A DNA stretch of 64,000 nucleotides, taken from Actinomycetota bacterium (GTDB lineage Bacteria > Actinomycetota > Geothermincolia > Geothermincolales > RBG-13-55-18). Below the pieces are notes generated by a model. The model was not told where the DNA came from, ran no database searches, and was given only the letters and a program-made list of their open reading frames with translations. The DNA lies in contig JACIXC010000005.1 of the NCBI GenBank assembly GCA_014360655.1, forward strand, positions 124,001-188,000. The letters run 5' to 3'. This document shows positions 19,477-27,029 of this stretch, piece after piece; position 1 is the first letter of the stretch, and each line of letters opens with the position of its first letter. The translations under genes and the position numbers were made by a program.

Positions 19477-20340
19477 TCATATCTTGGTCATGGGGATATA
19501 TTCCTTGGCCACCACCTCGTTCTGGAAACGGTCCGAGAGTATGAAATCGATGAACTCCTTGGCCAGCCCGGTGGCCTCTCCCTTGGTGAACATGTGCAGG
19601 TAACGGGAGAGAGGGTAGGTCTTGTTGACCGCGTTCTCCTTGTTGGCCGCCACCCCGTCATACTTCAGACCTTTCACCGAATTATCGAGGTAGCCATACG
19701 AGATGTACCCGATGGAGTACGGAGTCGAGGAAACCGTCTGGCGCACGATCCCGTTGCTGTTGCACTCGATGGCGCCGGCCACGGGCTTCTCCTTCTTCAG
19801 GGCCTTCTCGTCGAACATCTCGCGCGTCCCGGACGCCTCGTCGCGTACCACCACCACGATGGCCTGATCCGGACCCCCCACTTCCTTCCAGTTCTTCACC
19901 TTGCCGGTGAAGATGTTGAAGACCTGGTCCTTGGTGAGGTTGTCCAGGGGGATGTCCTTGTGGGCGATGACCACGATGATGTCGAGGGCTATCTTGTGGT
20001 CGACCAGGCCCTTGTCTTTCTCCTCGTCCTTAAGATCCCGGGAGGAGTTGCCGATGTCCACCACCCCCTCGGAGACGTTGGAAATGCCCACGCTGGAACC
20101 CCCACCCTGCACGTTGACCGTGACGTCCGGGTTTTCGTCCATGAACATCTCCGCGGCCTCCTGGGCCAGCGGGAGCACGGTCGTGGACCCGGAAAGGTTC
20201 AGGGTGCCCGAAAGCTTGGGCTTCTCCTCCTTGCCCTCTCCCTCGCTTTTCCCCTCGCCGCCGCAACCCACGGCCGCCGCCACGAGGACAACCGCCAGTA
20301 GGGCGACGAACACGGGGGGGAAGAGCTTCCTTGCCTTCAT
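19477..20340 (-). CDS. pstS: phosphate-binding lipoprotein PstS
   Basis: The extracytoplasmic phosphate receptor of the Pst importer, 287 residues. A lipoprotein signal peptide ends in VAAAVGCGG, placing the lipidated cysteine near residue 27. A charged linker leads into the periplasmic-binding fold. Phosphate-contact segments are LSGSTTVLPLAQ (about 48-59), GGGSSVGI (about 80), DIGNSSRDL (about 96) and RDEASGTREMF (about 167-177), matching the T/S, D and R-x-x-S-G-T ligands of the family. A PHO-box-like repeat lies about 170 bp upstream, in the gap after phoR. Confidence 0.96.
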   Translation of the reverse strand: MKARKLFPPVFVALLAVVLVAAAVGCGGEGKSEGEGKEEKPKLSGTLNLSGSTTVLPLAQEAAEMFMDENPDVTVNVQGGGSSVGISNVSEGVVDIGNSSRDLKDEEKDKGLVDHKIALDIIVVIAHKDIPLDNLTKDQVFNIFTGKVKNWKEVGGPDQAIVVVVRDEASGTREMFDEKALKKEKPVAGAIECNSNGIVRQTVSSTPYSIGYISYGYLDNSVKGLKYDGVAANKENAVNKTYPLSRYLHMFTKGEATGLAKEFIDFILSDRFQNEVVAKEYIPMTKI

Positions 20341-20510
20341 TCCCTACCTCCTTCTTCTCTATCGCACCTTATCTTTGCCTGAGCACGAGCTTTCGCCCGT
20401 GCTCCCCGGAACGTAGGAGGAACCCTGCCGATCCCTTTTCCCTACGGGTTTATTTGGCCGGATGTCGTTTAAGCGCGGGTTGAAACGAGGTAAATTCTTT
20501 TGGAAGGAAA

Positions 20511-20527
20511 GTTTAAAACCAGTTTAA
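20511..20527 (-). promoter_or_regulatory. predicted Pho box upstream of pstS
   Basis: On the coding strand TTAAAC occurs twice, separated by TGGTT, an exact 11-bp period. This matches the direct-repeat layout (TTAACA-like hexamers spaced by 5 bp) bound by PhoP/PhoB-type regulators. Another TTAAAC lies at 20467-20472 in the same gap. The site sits between the phoR stop and pstS and is about 170 bp from the pstS start, so PhoB control of pstSCAB-phoU is the natural reading. Confidence 0.6.
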
Positions 20528-20551
20528 CGGCCCGGGTGACCTTCTGCGGAA

Positions 20552-22333
20552 CTACGTATCCTCGGCACCGGGAGCAGGCCTTTCAATGCGGACGAAAAAG
20601 GCGGAGCCTTCTCCGGGCACACTCTCCACGCTTACCGCCCACCCGTGAAGCTCGGCGATGTGCTTAACGATGGAAAGCCCCAGGCCGGTGCCTCCCGTCT
20701 CCCGGGAGCGGGCGCGGTCCAGCCGGTAGAACCGCTCGAAAATGCGGGGGAGCTCCTCCCTGGGAATACCCACCCCCGTGTCCCGCACCTCCAGGACCAC
20801 GTCTTCGCCCTCCCTGGAGAAGCTCACCCGCACGCTCCCTCCCGGCTGGTTGTACTTTACCGCGTTGTCCAGCAGGTTGTTGAGAAGCGTGGCCAGGAGG
20901 CGCCGGTCCGCCTCCACCATCACTTCGCCGCCTCCCGCCGCCTTCATCTCCACCCCGTACCTGGCGGCCAGCTTGCCCTTCCCCTCCAGGCATTCGGCTA
21001 CCAGCTCCGCCAGGGGGAATCTCTCCACCCTCAGGATCGTCTCCCCGGCCTCCAGCCTGCTCAGTGTGAGCAGGTCCTCCACGAGCTGCGCCAGACGGGC
21101 CGTCTCGCGGTCAAGGTCGCGCAGGAAACGCTCCGCCGTATCCCGGCTCTCCAGCGCGCCCCCCGCCAGGGACTCGACCAGGGCGCGGATGGTGGCCACC
21201 GGGGTGCGCAGCTCGTGGGAGACGTTGGCCACGAAATCCTGCCGGACGCGGTCCACGCGCTTCAGTGCGGTTACGTCCTCCAGGGTGCTCACCGTCGCCA
21301 GGATCCTGCCGTCCGCGGTCTCGACCGGGCTGGACTTCAGGCGCAGGGTCATGTTCCAGGGATAGAGGAGCTCTATCTCCTCCTCCACCCTCGCCCCCCC
21401 CGCGGCGCGCCTTACCGCCTCCTCCAGCTCCGCGCTGGAGAATGCCTCGATGAGACGGCGGCCAATGACCGTATCCGCTTCCACTCCCAGGATGCGCTCC
21501 GCGGCCGGGTTGAGGAGCATGATGCGCTCCCCTTCTCCCGTCACCAGCACGCCCGTGGATACGCTTTCCAGGATGGCTTCCAGCTTCTTCCTCTCAGTAT
21601 CGACTTCCTCCACGCGCCGGCGTACCTCCCCGGCCATGGCGTTGAAGTTCTCCGCCAGCTTCGAGAAATCGGAGATGTTTGAGGCCTCCACCTTCCTTCG
21701 CATATCGCCGGTCGCCACGTCGGCCACCGCTTCCCGTAACCCGTCCAGGGCACCCACCACCGTCCTCTCCGTCCATACGCTTGCCGCCACGATCACGAGG
21801 AGAAGTAGCCCGGATGCGGCCAGAAATATCCACCATACACGCAAGATAACCGGCATGATGTCCTCTTCCTTTACGGATACCCTGGCCACTCCAACGATCC
21901 TTCCGTCCACCACCACCGGTGCGGCAGCATAGATGAAAGTCCTGTCCAGGGTGCGTGATTCCCGGCTTATGGAAAAGACTTCCCCCCGCAAAGCCGCCGC
22001 CACTTCCGGCCTGCCGGCATGGTTTTCCATCTCCTCGGCAGGGTATTCCGAGTCCCCGAGGACCACGCCTTCGGCATCGATGACCGTCAGCCTGGTCGGC
22101 AGGTCGCCCGCCAGCTCCTCGAGATAGCGGTCCACCTCACGGGGAGCCATCTCCCCGCTGAAGAAGCGGCCTGCCTGGCCGGCGAAAAGTTGGGCCTGTT
22201 CCTCCAGGCTCCTCCTCTCGCGGGAAAGGGTGTAACTTCGTATGGGAATTATTACCAGAAGGGACAGGAGGGCCAGGATCGCGGCCACCAGGGCGGTGTA
22301 GCGGGCGATCAGGATGCGCCTCAGGCTTTTCAA
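20552..22333 (-). CDS. phoR: phosphate-regulon sensor histidine kinase PhoR
   Basis: A 593-residue membrane kinase. Helix 1 (about residues 10-30) and helix 2 (about 165-187) flank an extracytoplasmic domain. A HAMP segment (about 190-240), a PAS domain (about 250-350) and the dimerisation helix with the H-box VANVSHELRTP (His at about 373) follow. The ATPase domain has the N-box LLNNLLDNAVKYN, the G1 box VRDTGVGIP, the F region IFERFYRLDRARS and the G2 box GTGLGLSIVK. The start overlaps the phoB stop by 4 bp. With pst genes directly downstream, the PhoR assignment is firm. Confidence 0.94.
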   Translation of the reverse strand: MKSLRRILIARYTALVAAILALLSLLVIIPIRSYTLSRERRSLEEQAQLFAGQAGRFFSGEMAPREVDRYLEELAGDLPTRLTVIDAEGVVLGDSEYPAEEMENHAGRPEVAAALRGEVFSISRESRTLDRTFIYAAAPVVVDGRIVGVARVSVKEEDIMPVILRVWWIFLAASGLLLLVIVAASVWTERTVVGALDGLREAVADVATGDMRRKVEASNISDFSKLAENFNAMAGEVRRRVEEVDTERKKLEAILESVSTGVLVTGEGERIMLLNPAAERILGVEADTVIGRRLIEAFSSAELEEAVRRAAGGARVEEEIELLYPWNMTLRLKSSPVETADGRILATVSTLEDVTALKRVDRVRQDFVANVSHELRTPVATIRALVESLAGGALESRDTAERFLRDLDRETARLAQLVEDLLTLSRLEAGETILRVERFPLAELVAECLEGKGKLAARYGVEMKAAGGGEVMVEADRRLLATLLNNLLDNAVKYNQPGGSVRVSFSREGEDVVLEVRDTGVGIPREELPRIFERFYRLDRARSRETGGTGLGLSIVKHIAELHGWAVSVESVPGEGSAFFVRIERPAPGAEDT

Positions 22334-23028
22334 GCTTCCTCCCCGGGCGCCTCGAAGCGGTAACCCACTCCGCGCACGGTGACGATGCGGCGGGGGTTTG
22401 CCGGATCCTCCTCCACCTTCTCGCGGAGGCGCCGGATGTGCACGTCAAGGGTCTTGCTCTGCCCGTAATAATCTCCCTCCCACGCCTGGCTTATCAGGTA
22501 TTCGCGCGGGAGAGCCTTGCCCGGGTGGCGGAGGAACAGTTCCAGCAGCCGGTATTCCATGAGCGGCATCTCCACCACCTGCCCCCTCACCGTAACCTCG
22601 TGCCGCTCCCTGTCCAGCGCGATGTCGCCTGCGCGCAGCGTTCCCTCCTCCTTCCCGGCCCGCTTTTCCCCGGAACGCCGCAGCACGGCCCTCACCCGGG
22701 CCACCAGTTCCCGCATGTTGAAGGGCTTGGTGACGTAGTCGTCGGCGCCCAGCTCCAGGCCCAGGATCTTGTCCAGGTCGGAATCCTTGGCCGTGAGCAT
22801 GATCACGGGAAGGTCGCCCTCGCGCCGCAGCCGCCGGCAGATCTCCATGCCGTCGACGCCCGGGAGCATGAGGTCCAGGAGCACCAGGTCGTAGCCGCCC
22901 TCCCGGCACCTGCGCCAGCCGCTCTCACCGTCCAGGGCTATATCCACTCGGAATCCTTCTTTTTCCAGGTTGAAGGCCACCGCCTCCGCCAGGGGCCTTT
23001 CGTCCTCGATGATCAGGATCTTTTTCAG
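22330..23028 (-). CDS. phoB: phosphate-regulon response regulator PhoB/PhoP, probable CTG start
   Basis: An OmpR-type regulator: receiver domain (about residues 1-118) and a winged-helix DNA-binding domain (about 135-228, with YLISQAWEGDYYGQSKTLDVHIRRLREK). The phosphorylated Asp is D52 in LVLLDLMLPG, and the conserved Lys lies in YVTKPF. A conventional start (GTG 22980) would delete beta-strand 1 and the acidic pocket. Reading back in frame gives KKILIIEDERPLAEA directly after a CTG at 23026-23028, preceded by GGTGA, and an in-frame TGA stands two codons further up. CTG 23028 is therefore the only start that yields a complete receiver (232 residues), unless there is a one-base indel. Coupled to phoR. 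Confidence 0.92.
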   Translation of the reverse strand: MKKILIIEDERPLAEAVAFNLEKEGFRVDIALDGESGWRRCREGGYDLVLLDLMLPGVDGMEICRRLRREGDLPVIMLTAKDSDLDKILGLELGADDYVTKPFNMRELVARVRAVLRRSGEKRAGKEEGTLRAGDIALDRERHEVTVRGQVVEMPLMEYRLLELFLRHPGKALPREYLISQAWEGDYYGQSKTLDVHIRRLREKVEEDPANPRRIVTVRGVGYRFEAPGEEA

Positions 23029-23095
23029 GGCCGCTCACCATCCTTCTTCACGCGATCACTTCCCGACTGCGGTCACGTTCCCCTCTTCCTTAAGG

Positions 23096-23122
23096 ATATA
23101 CACGTTTCAATATACACGTTTC
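23096..23122. repeat. paired 13-bp direct repeat, possible operator
   Basis: ATATACACGTTTC occurs at 23096-23108 and 23110-23122, a 14-bp period, in the divergent spacer between phoB (minus) and the small plus-strand gene at 23236. Its position would suit a regulator-binding site. I do not recognise the factor. Confidence 0.5.
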
Positions 23123-23235
23123 CGAAAAACACGGGCAGTCTTTACGCATTGTTCAACGAAAACGAACCCGCCCTTAAACTCCATCCCTTTCGATGTAAGG
23201 GAAGGAACGTGCGACGCAAAGGAAAGGAGGTGAAA

Positions 23236-23427
23236 ATGGACAAGATGAAGGACTACCTGGACGACAACCTTTACGTCCCGGCGCCGGAAAACGGGGACAT
23301 AACGCCGCCCTCCACGGATCCCTCGTGCTGGATGGAGGGTGTAGAGGTCACGGGGAGGAAGGGTATGGCGATCTCCCGTGGGCGTAGTCCATGCCCCCGG
23401 ACGGCGCCAGGTGGCACAAGGGTATAA
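23236..23427 (+). CDS. small protein of unknown function upstream of the MgtA-like ATPase
   Basis: A 63-codon frame starting at ATG 23236 behind a near-perfect ribosome site (AAAGGAGGTG, 23223-23232). The N-terminal half is acidic (MDKMKDYLDDNLYVPAPENG), then comes a proline/threonine-rich piece (ITPPSTDPSCW) and a basic C-terminus. No homologue is recognised. The stop overlaps a TATAAT (23422-23427), and the ATPase start follows 73 bp later on the same strand. It could be a true small protein or a translated leader that senses ribosome progress, by analogy with proline-rich mgtL leaders. That analogy is speculative. Confidence 0.5.
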   Translation: MDKMKDYLDDNLYVPAPENGDITPPSTDPSCWMEGVEVTGRKGMAISRGRSPCPRTAPGGTRV

Positions 23428-23500
23428 TAAGAAGCGTTCCGTGGCAGCGATATCGGATAGCCTTGCTGCCGGCCGGGCGGAAAAGCGTACGGACAAGCAC

Positions 23501-26026
23501 ATGGTCGATGAAAGCCTTACGGAGTTCTGGTCCCTTTCCCCGGAGGAAGCGTTAAGACGTCTTGGTTCCTCGTCCGCCGGCTTGAGCTCCGGGGAAGCGC
23601 GGTCCCGGCTCAACAGGTACGGACCAAATCTCCTCAGGCCGGAGAAAAGGAAGGGAAAGTTCTCCCTTCTGGTCAACCAGTTCAGGAGCCCCATCATCCT
23701 CATTCTGGCTTTCGCCGCCTCGGTATCTTTCTTCCTTCATGATCCTACCGACGGGATGATCATCCTCTCCATCATCCTGGTGAGCGGAATGCTGGGGTTC
23801 TGGCAGGAAAAGGGAGCCGCCGACGCCGTGGCCGGATTGCTCTCCCTGGTAAGGATAAAGGCCCTGGTGCTGCGGGACGGGAAAGCGGTGGAGAGCGACG
23901 TGGAGGAGCTGGTGCCCGGCGACGTGGTCCTTCTGTCCGCCGGCTCCTCCATCCCCGGCGATTGCCTGCTCCTGGAATCCACCGACCTCTTCGTGGACGA
24001 GGCCGTGCTCACCGGGGAGACCTTCCCGGTGGAGAAGAACCCCGGAGCGGTGCCCGCGGACACTCCGCTCTCGGGCAGGGAGAACGCCCTTTTCATGGGC
24101 ACGCACGTGATCAGCGGCGAAGCGCGGGCGGTGGTTGTCCTCACCGGCCGGGACACCGAGTTCGGGAAGATCTCCCACCGCCTGCAGCTCAAGCCGGCGG
24201 AAACGGAGTTCGAGCGCGGCGTACGTCACTTCGGCTTCCTGCTCATGGAGGCTACCCTGGTACTTGTAATCTTCATCTTCGCGGTGAACGTGGCCTTCCA
24301 CCGACCCATCCTGGATTCCCTGCTCTTCTCCCTGGCCCTGGCGGTGGGCCTTACCCCCCAACTGCTGCCCGCCATCATCAGCGTCAACCTCTCCCACGGA
24401 GCACGGCGCATGGCCCAAAGCAAGGTCATCGTGAAGGTCCTGGCCTCCATCGAAAACTTCGGCAGCATGAACGTGCTCTGCTCGGACAAGACGGGTACCA
24501 TCACTCGTGGCGAGGTGAACCTTTCCTCGGCGCTGGGCCCGCGAGGCGAAGCCTCCTCCAGGGCCATGCGCCTGGGGTGCCTGAACGCCGCCATGGAAAC
24601 CGGGTTCTCCAATCCCATAGACGAGGCGCTGCGACGGGAATGCGCCCTTGACCCCGGCGGCTTCCGGAAGCTGGACGAGATTCCCTACGACTTCGTCCGC
24701 AAGCGCCTTACCGTGCTGGTCGCCGCAAAGGAAGGAACCCTGATGGTGACCAAGGGCGCGCTGGACAAGGTGCTGGAAGTCTGCACGCAGGCGGAGGTTG
24801 CGGAGGGAAAGCTGGTGAGCCTGGAGTCCCTCGCCGGGGACATCGACCGGGTCTTCCGGGAACAGAGCGCGCAGGGCTTACGCGTGCTGGGCGTGGCTTA
24901 TCGCCTGTTGGACGGCAGGGATTCCATATCCCGCGAGGACGAGCGTGAGATGATTTTTTCCGGCATGCTCACCTTTTTCGATCCTCCCAAACCGGGAGTC
25001 CGGGAAACGGTGCAACGCCTGGAAAATCTTGGGGTTAAACTCAAGGTGATCACCGGGGACAATCGCCTGGCGGCCGGGCGGCTGGCAGAGGAGGTGGGTC
25101 TTCAGCGACCCGTGCTGCTCGCGGGACCCGAGATGCGCCGCATGAGCGACGAGGCCCTCCTGGGCCGGGTGAGGGAAGTTGACGTCTTCGCCGAGATCGA
25201 TCCCAACCAGAAGGAGCGCATCATCCTGGCCCTGAAGAAGGCGGGCAACGTGGTGGGTTTCCTGGGCGACGGGATAAACGACGCTCCCGCCCTCCACGCC
25301 GCGGACGTGGGAATCTCCGTGGACGGCGCGGTGGACGCGGCTAAGGACGCGGCGCAGATCGTCCTCCTGGAGAGGGACCTTGACGTCCTGGTACAGGGAG
25401 TGGCGGAAGGGAGGAGGACTTTCAACAACACCCTGAAGTACGTGTTCATGGCCACCAGCGCCAATTTCGGGAACATGTTCAGCATGGCCGGCGCCTCCCT
25501 TTTTCTTTCCTTCCTGCCCATGCTTCCCGGGCAGATACTGCTTACCAACCTCCTGACCGATTTTCCGGAGATGGGTATCGCCACCGACAACGTGGACGAA
25601 GACTTGGTGGAAAGACCCCGGCGTTGGGATATCGGGTTCATACGCCGCTTCATGCTGGTTTTCGGTCCCCTGAGCTCCCTTTTCGACTTCCTGACCTTCG
25701 GCGCCCTTCTCCTGCTGCTGCACGCCGATGCGCGCCAATTCCGCACCGGCTGGTTCATGGAATCGGTGGTCTCAGCTTCCCTGATCGTCCTGGTCGTACG
25801 CACCCGCAAGCCCTTCTTCCGCAGCCGGCCGGGAAAGTTCCTGGCCGTGGCCACCCTGCTGGTGGTTCTGACGGCTCTCTCCCTGCCTTTCTTTCCGCTG
25901 GGCGAGGTCTTCGGGTTCCAGAGACTTCCTCTCGCCTTCTTTCCCGTGCTGGCCCTCATAGTCTGCCTTTACGTGCTGGGCGCAGAGGTGACCAAGCGCG
26001 CCTTCTACCGACGCTTTCCCTCCTGA
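23501..26026 (+). CDS. mgtA: magnesium-transporting P-type ATPase, MgtA-like (P3B)
   Basis: An ATP-driven Mg2+ importer of about 840 residues. It shows an N-terminal cation-ATPase domain, LTGETFPVEK of the actuator, VGLTPQLLPAIISVNL in M4 (typical of MgtA), LCSDKTGTIT with the phosphorylated Asp at about 328, FLGDGINDAPALHAADVGISVD (about 587-608) and TSANFGNMFSMAGASLFLSFLPMLPGQ near the first C-terminal helices, the MgtA hallmark. The open frame extends back to 23378 and overlaps the small gene, but ATG 23501 begins the conserved domain; it lacks a good ribosome site. A TATAAT lies 74 bp upstream. No M-box riboswitch is seen. Confidence 0.85.
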   Translation: MVDESLTEFWSLSPEEALRRLGSSSAGLSSGEARSRLNRYGPNLLRPEKRKGKFSLLVNQFRSPIILILAFAASVSFFLHDPTDGMIILSIILVSGMLGFWQEKGAADAVAGLLSLVRIKALVLRDGKAVESDVEELVPGDVVLLSAGSSIPGDCLLLESTDLFVDEAVLTGETFPVEKNPGAVPADTPLSGRENALFMGTHVISGEARAVVVLTGRDTEFGKISHRLQLKPAETEFERGVRHFGFLLMEATLVLVIFIFAVNVAFHRPILDSLLFSLALAVGLTPQLLPAIISVNLSHGARRMAQSKVIVKVLASIENFGSMNVLCSDKTGTITRGEVNLSSALGPRGEASSRAMRLGCLNAAMETGFSNPIDEALRRECALDPGGFRKLDEIPYDFVRKRLTVLVAAKEGTLMVTKGALDKVLEVCTQAEVAEGKLVSLESLAGDIDRVFREQSAQGLRVLGVAYRLLDGRDSISREDEREMIFSGMLTFFDPPKPGVRETVQRLENLGVKLKVITGDNRLAAGRLAEEVGLQRPVLLAGPEMRRMSDEALLGRVREVDVFAEIDPNQKERIILALKKAGNVVGFLGDGINDAPALHAADVGISVDGAVDAAKDAAQIVLLERDLDVLVQGVAEGRRTFNNTLKYVFMATSANFGNMFSMAGASLFLSFLPMLPGQILLTNLLTDFPEMGIATDNVDEDLVERPRRWDIGFIRRFMLVFGPLSSLFDFLTFGALLLLLHADARQFRTGWFMESVVSASLIVLVVRTRKPFFRSRPGKFLAVATLLVVLTALSLPFFPLGEVFGFQRLPLAFFPVLALIVCLYVLGAEVTKRAFYRRFPS

Positions 26027-26174
26027 CAACAAGAGATCCCCGTGAAACCGTGGTGACCCCCATATTAACGAGTAAACAAGGTGTTCTTGCGGGCGATCCC
26101 TCTCGGTTCCCGGGGACATATTGAAGTTCTCAAGGCGGAAAACCCTTTCCTTGACACAACAAGCGCTCCTTCCG

Positions 26175-26657
26175 TCATGCCCGCGGAGGCGGCACGGTAG
26201 GGGGCTCGCCGCCCGCCCGCAGGGCATGCAGGGCCTCCGTCCACCATTCCGGGGAGGGGACCAGCCAGGCGCAGGCATCCTCCCGACCTTCATCGTCCGC
26301 AAAATCGACGCGCAGCAGCTCTCCCGCCCTCGTCTTTCCCAGGAAGGAGCGCGGCCGTGAGACGGCGCGTACGGAAGCAAGGGGGATAAACAGGTACCGG
26401 CGGGGAAGCAGCATGCGGAAATGGATGCCCCTGTCAGTAAGGGCAAGGATTCCGTTTCCCCTGAGCTGGGCATAACCCCTCGAGAGCGTGCCGAAGTAGT
26501 TGCAGTCCTCCACGTGATAGACCTTCTCGCCGTCCACGGTTTCCCGCAGGGACTCGACGGCCTCGACCCTCAGGCGCTTTATCCACCAGGAAAGGACACA
26601 GACGTCGGCCGTTATGCTCGCGAGCACCGCCAGGATAACGATTATCGCCACGGTCAT
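26175..26657 (-). CDS. single-pass membrane protein with a PH/GRAM-like cytoplasmic domain, unknown function
   Basis: 160 residues. A single N-terminal membrane helix (about residues 3-25) is followed by a short helical linker and a beta-rich domain (about 45-150). The pattern GILALTDRGIHFRMLLPRRY then IPLASVRAVSRPRSF resembles the strand order of bacterial PH/GRAM-type domains, in which a protein reads a lipid or surface signal. The C-terminus is proline-rich. I do not recognise a named family. It converges with the MgtA-like gene, with 148 bp between, and is not part of an operon. Confidence 0.6.
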   Translation of the reverse strand: MTVAIIVILAVLASITADVCVLSWWIKRLRVEAVESLRETVDGEKVYHVEDCNYFGTLSRGYAQLRGNGILALTDRGIHFRMLLPRRYLFIPLASVRAVSRPRSFLGKTRAGELLRVDFADDEGREDACAWLVPSPEWWTEALHALRAGGEPPTVPPPRA

Positions 26658-26782
26658 CGGTCATCGCCCTCCGTCTTCCACGCACCAAGAGACAGGGAGA
26701 TGCTCCGGGCCGAAAGATAACCCCGGGCTTCGGGAAAGGCGCCGGATTCCGCACAGCTCTACCCGGGCTATCTTCAACCTGA

Positions 26783-26838
26783 TTCATCTTACTTCAGCCG
26801 GGCACAATCTTTCATCTTACTTCAGCCGGGCACAATCT
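26783..26838. repeat. two perfect tandem copies of a 28-bp unit
   Basis: The unit beginning TTCATCTTACTTCAGCCGGG is present at 26783-26810 and 26811-26838 without mismatch, in the 372-bp space between the PH-like gene and the thiolase gene. It reads on neither side as a gene. It could be replication slippage or a paired binding site upstream of the minus-strand gene. Confidence 0.9.
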
Positions 26839-26860
26839 TTCGCAGATAGACGAAGACAAG

Positions 26861-26886
26861 GGGAGGCGTGAAGTACCGCGCCTCCC
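26861..26886. repeat. hairpin copy related to the thiolase terminator, lacking a T tract
   Basis: GGGAGGCGTG-AAGTAC-CGCGCCTCCC forms a 10-bp stem (one G-T pair) and is a close copy of the hairpin 120 bp away at 26981. It has no adjoining T run on either strand. It may be a decayed second terminator or the product of a duplication. Confidence 0.6.
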
Positions 26887-26975
26887 GGCCCCGCCCGGTC
26901 CCGCAGCTTCGGAGGCGAGCGGGCGCCGCAAACCCATCCCTAAAAACCCATCCCGCATAGCAAGCCGAATAGCAG

Positions 26976-27006
26976 AAAAAGGGAGGCGCGAAGTATCGCG
27001 CCTCCC
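26976..27006 (-). terminator. intrinsic terminator of the thiolase gene
   Basis: On the minus strand GGGAGGCGCG pairs with CGCGCCTCCC around a 6-nt loop, and the stem is followed directly by TTTTT (26980-26976). It lies 24 bp after the thiolase stop. This is the clearest rho-independent terminator in the window. Confidence 0.9.
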
Positions 27007-27029
27007 GGCTTTAAGGACCGCTTAGCCGT

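Noticed and set aside
23029-23500. M-box (Mg2+) riboswitch before mgtA
   Set aside because: I could not recognise the conserved M-box core; a covariance-model search (Rfam M-box) would settle it.
23107-23703. A 198-codon minus-strand frame between phoB and mgtA
   Set aside because: It is antisense to the small ORF with the strong ribosome site and to the mgtA start, and has no family resemblance.
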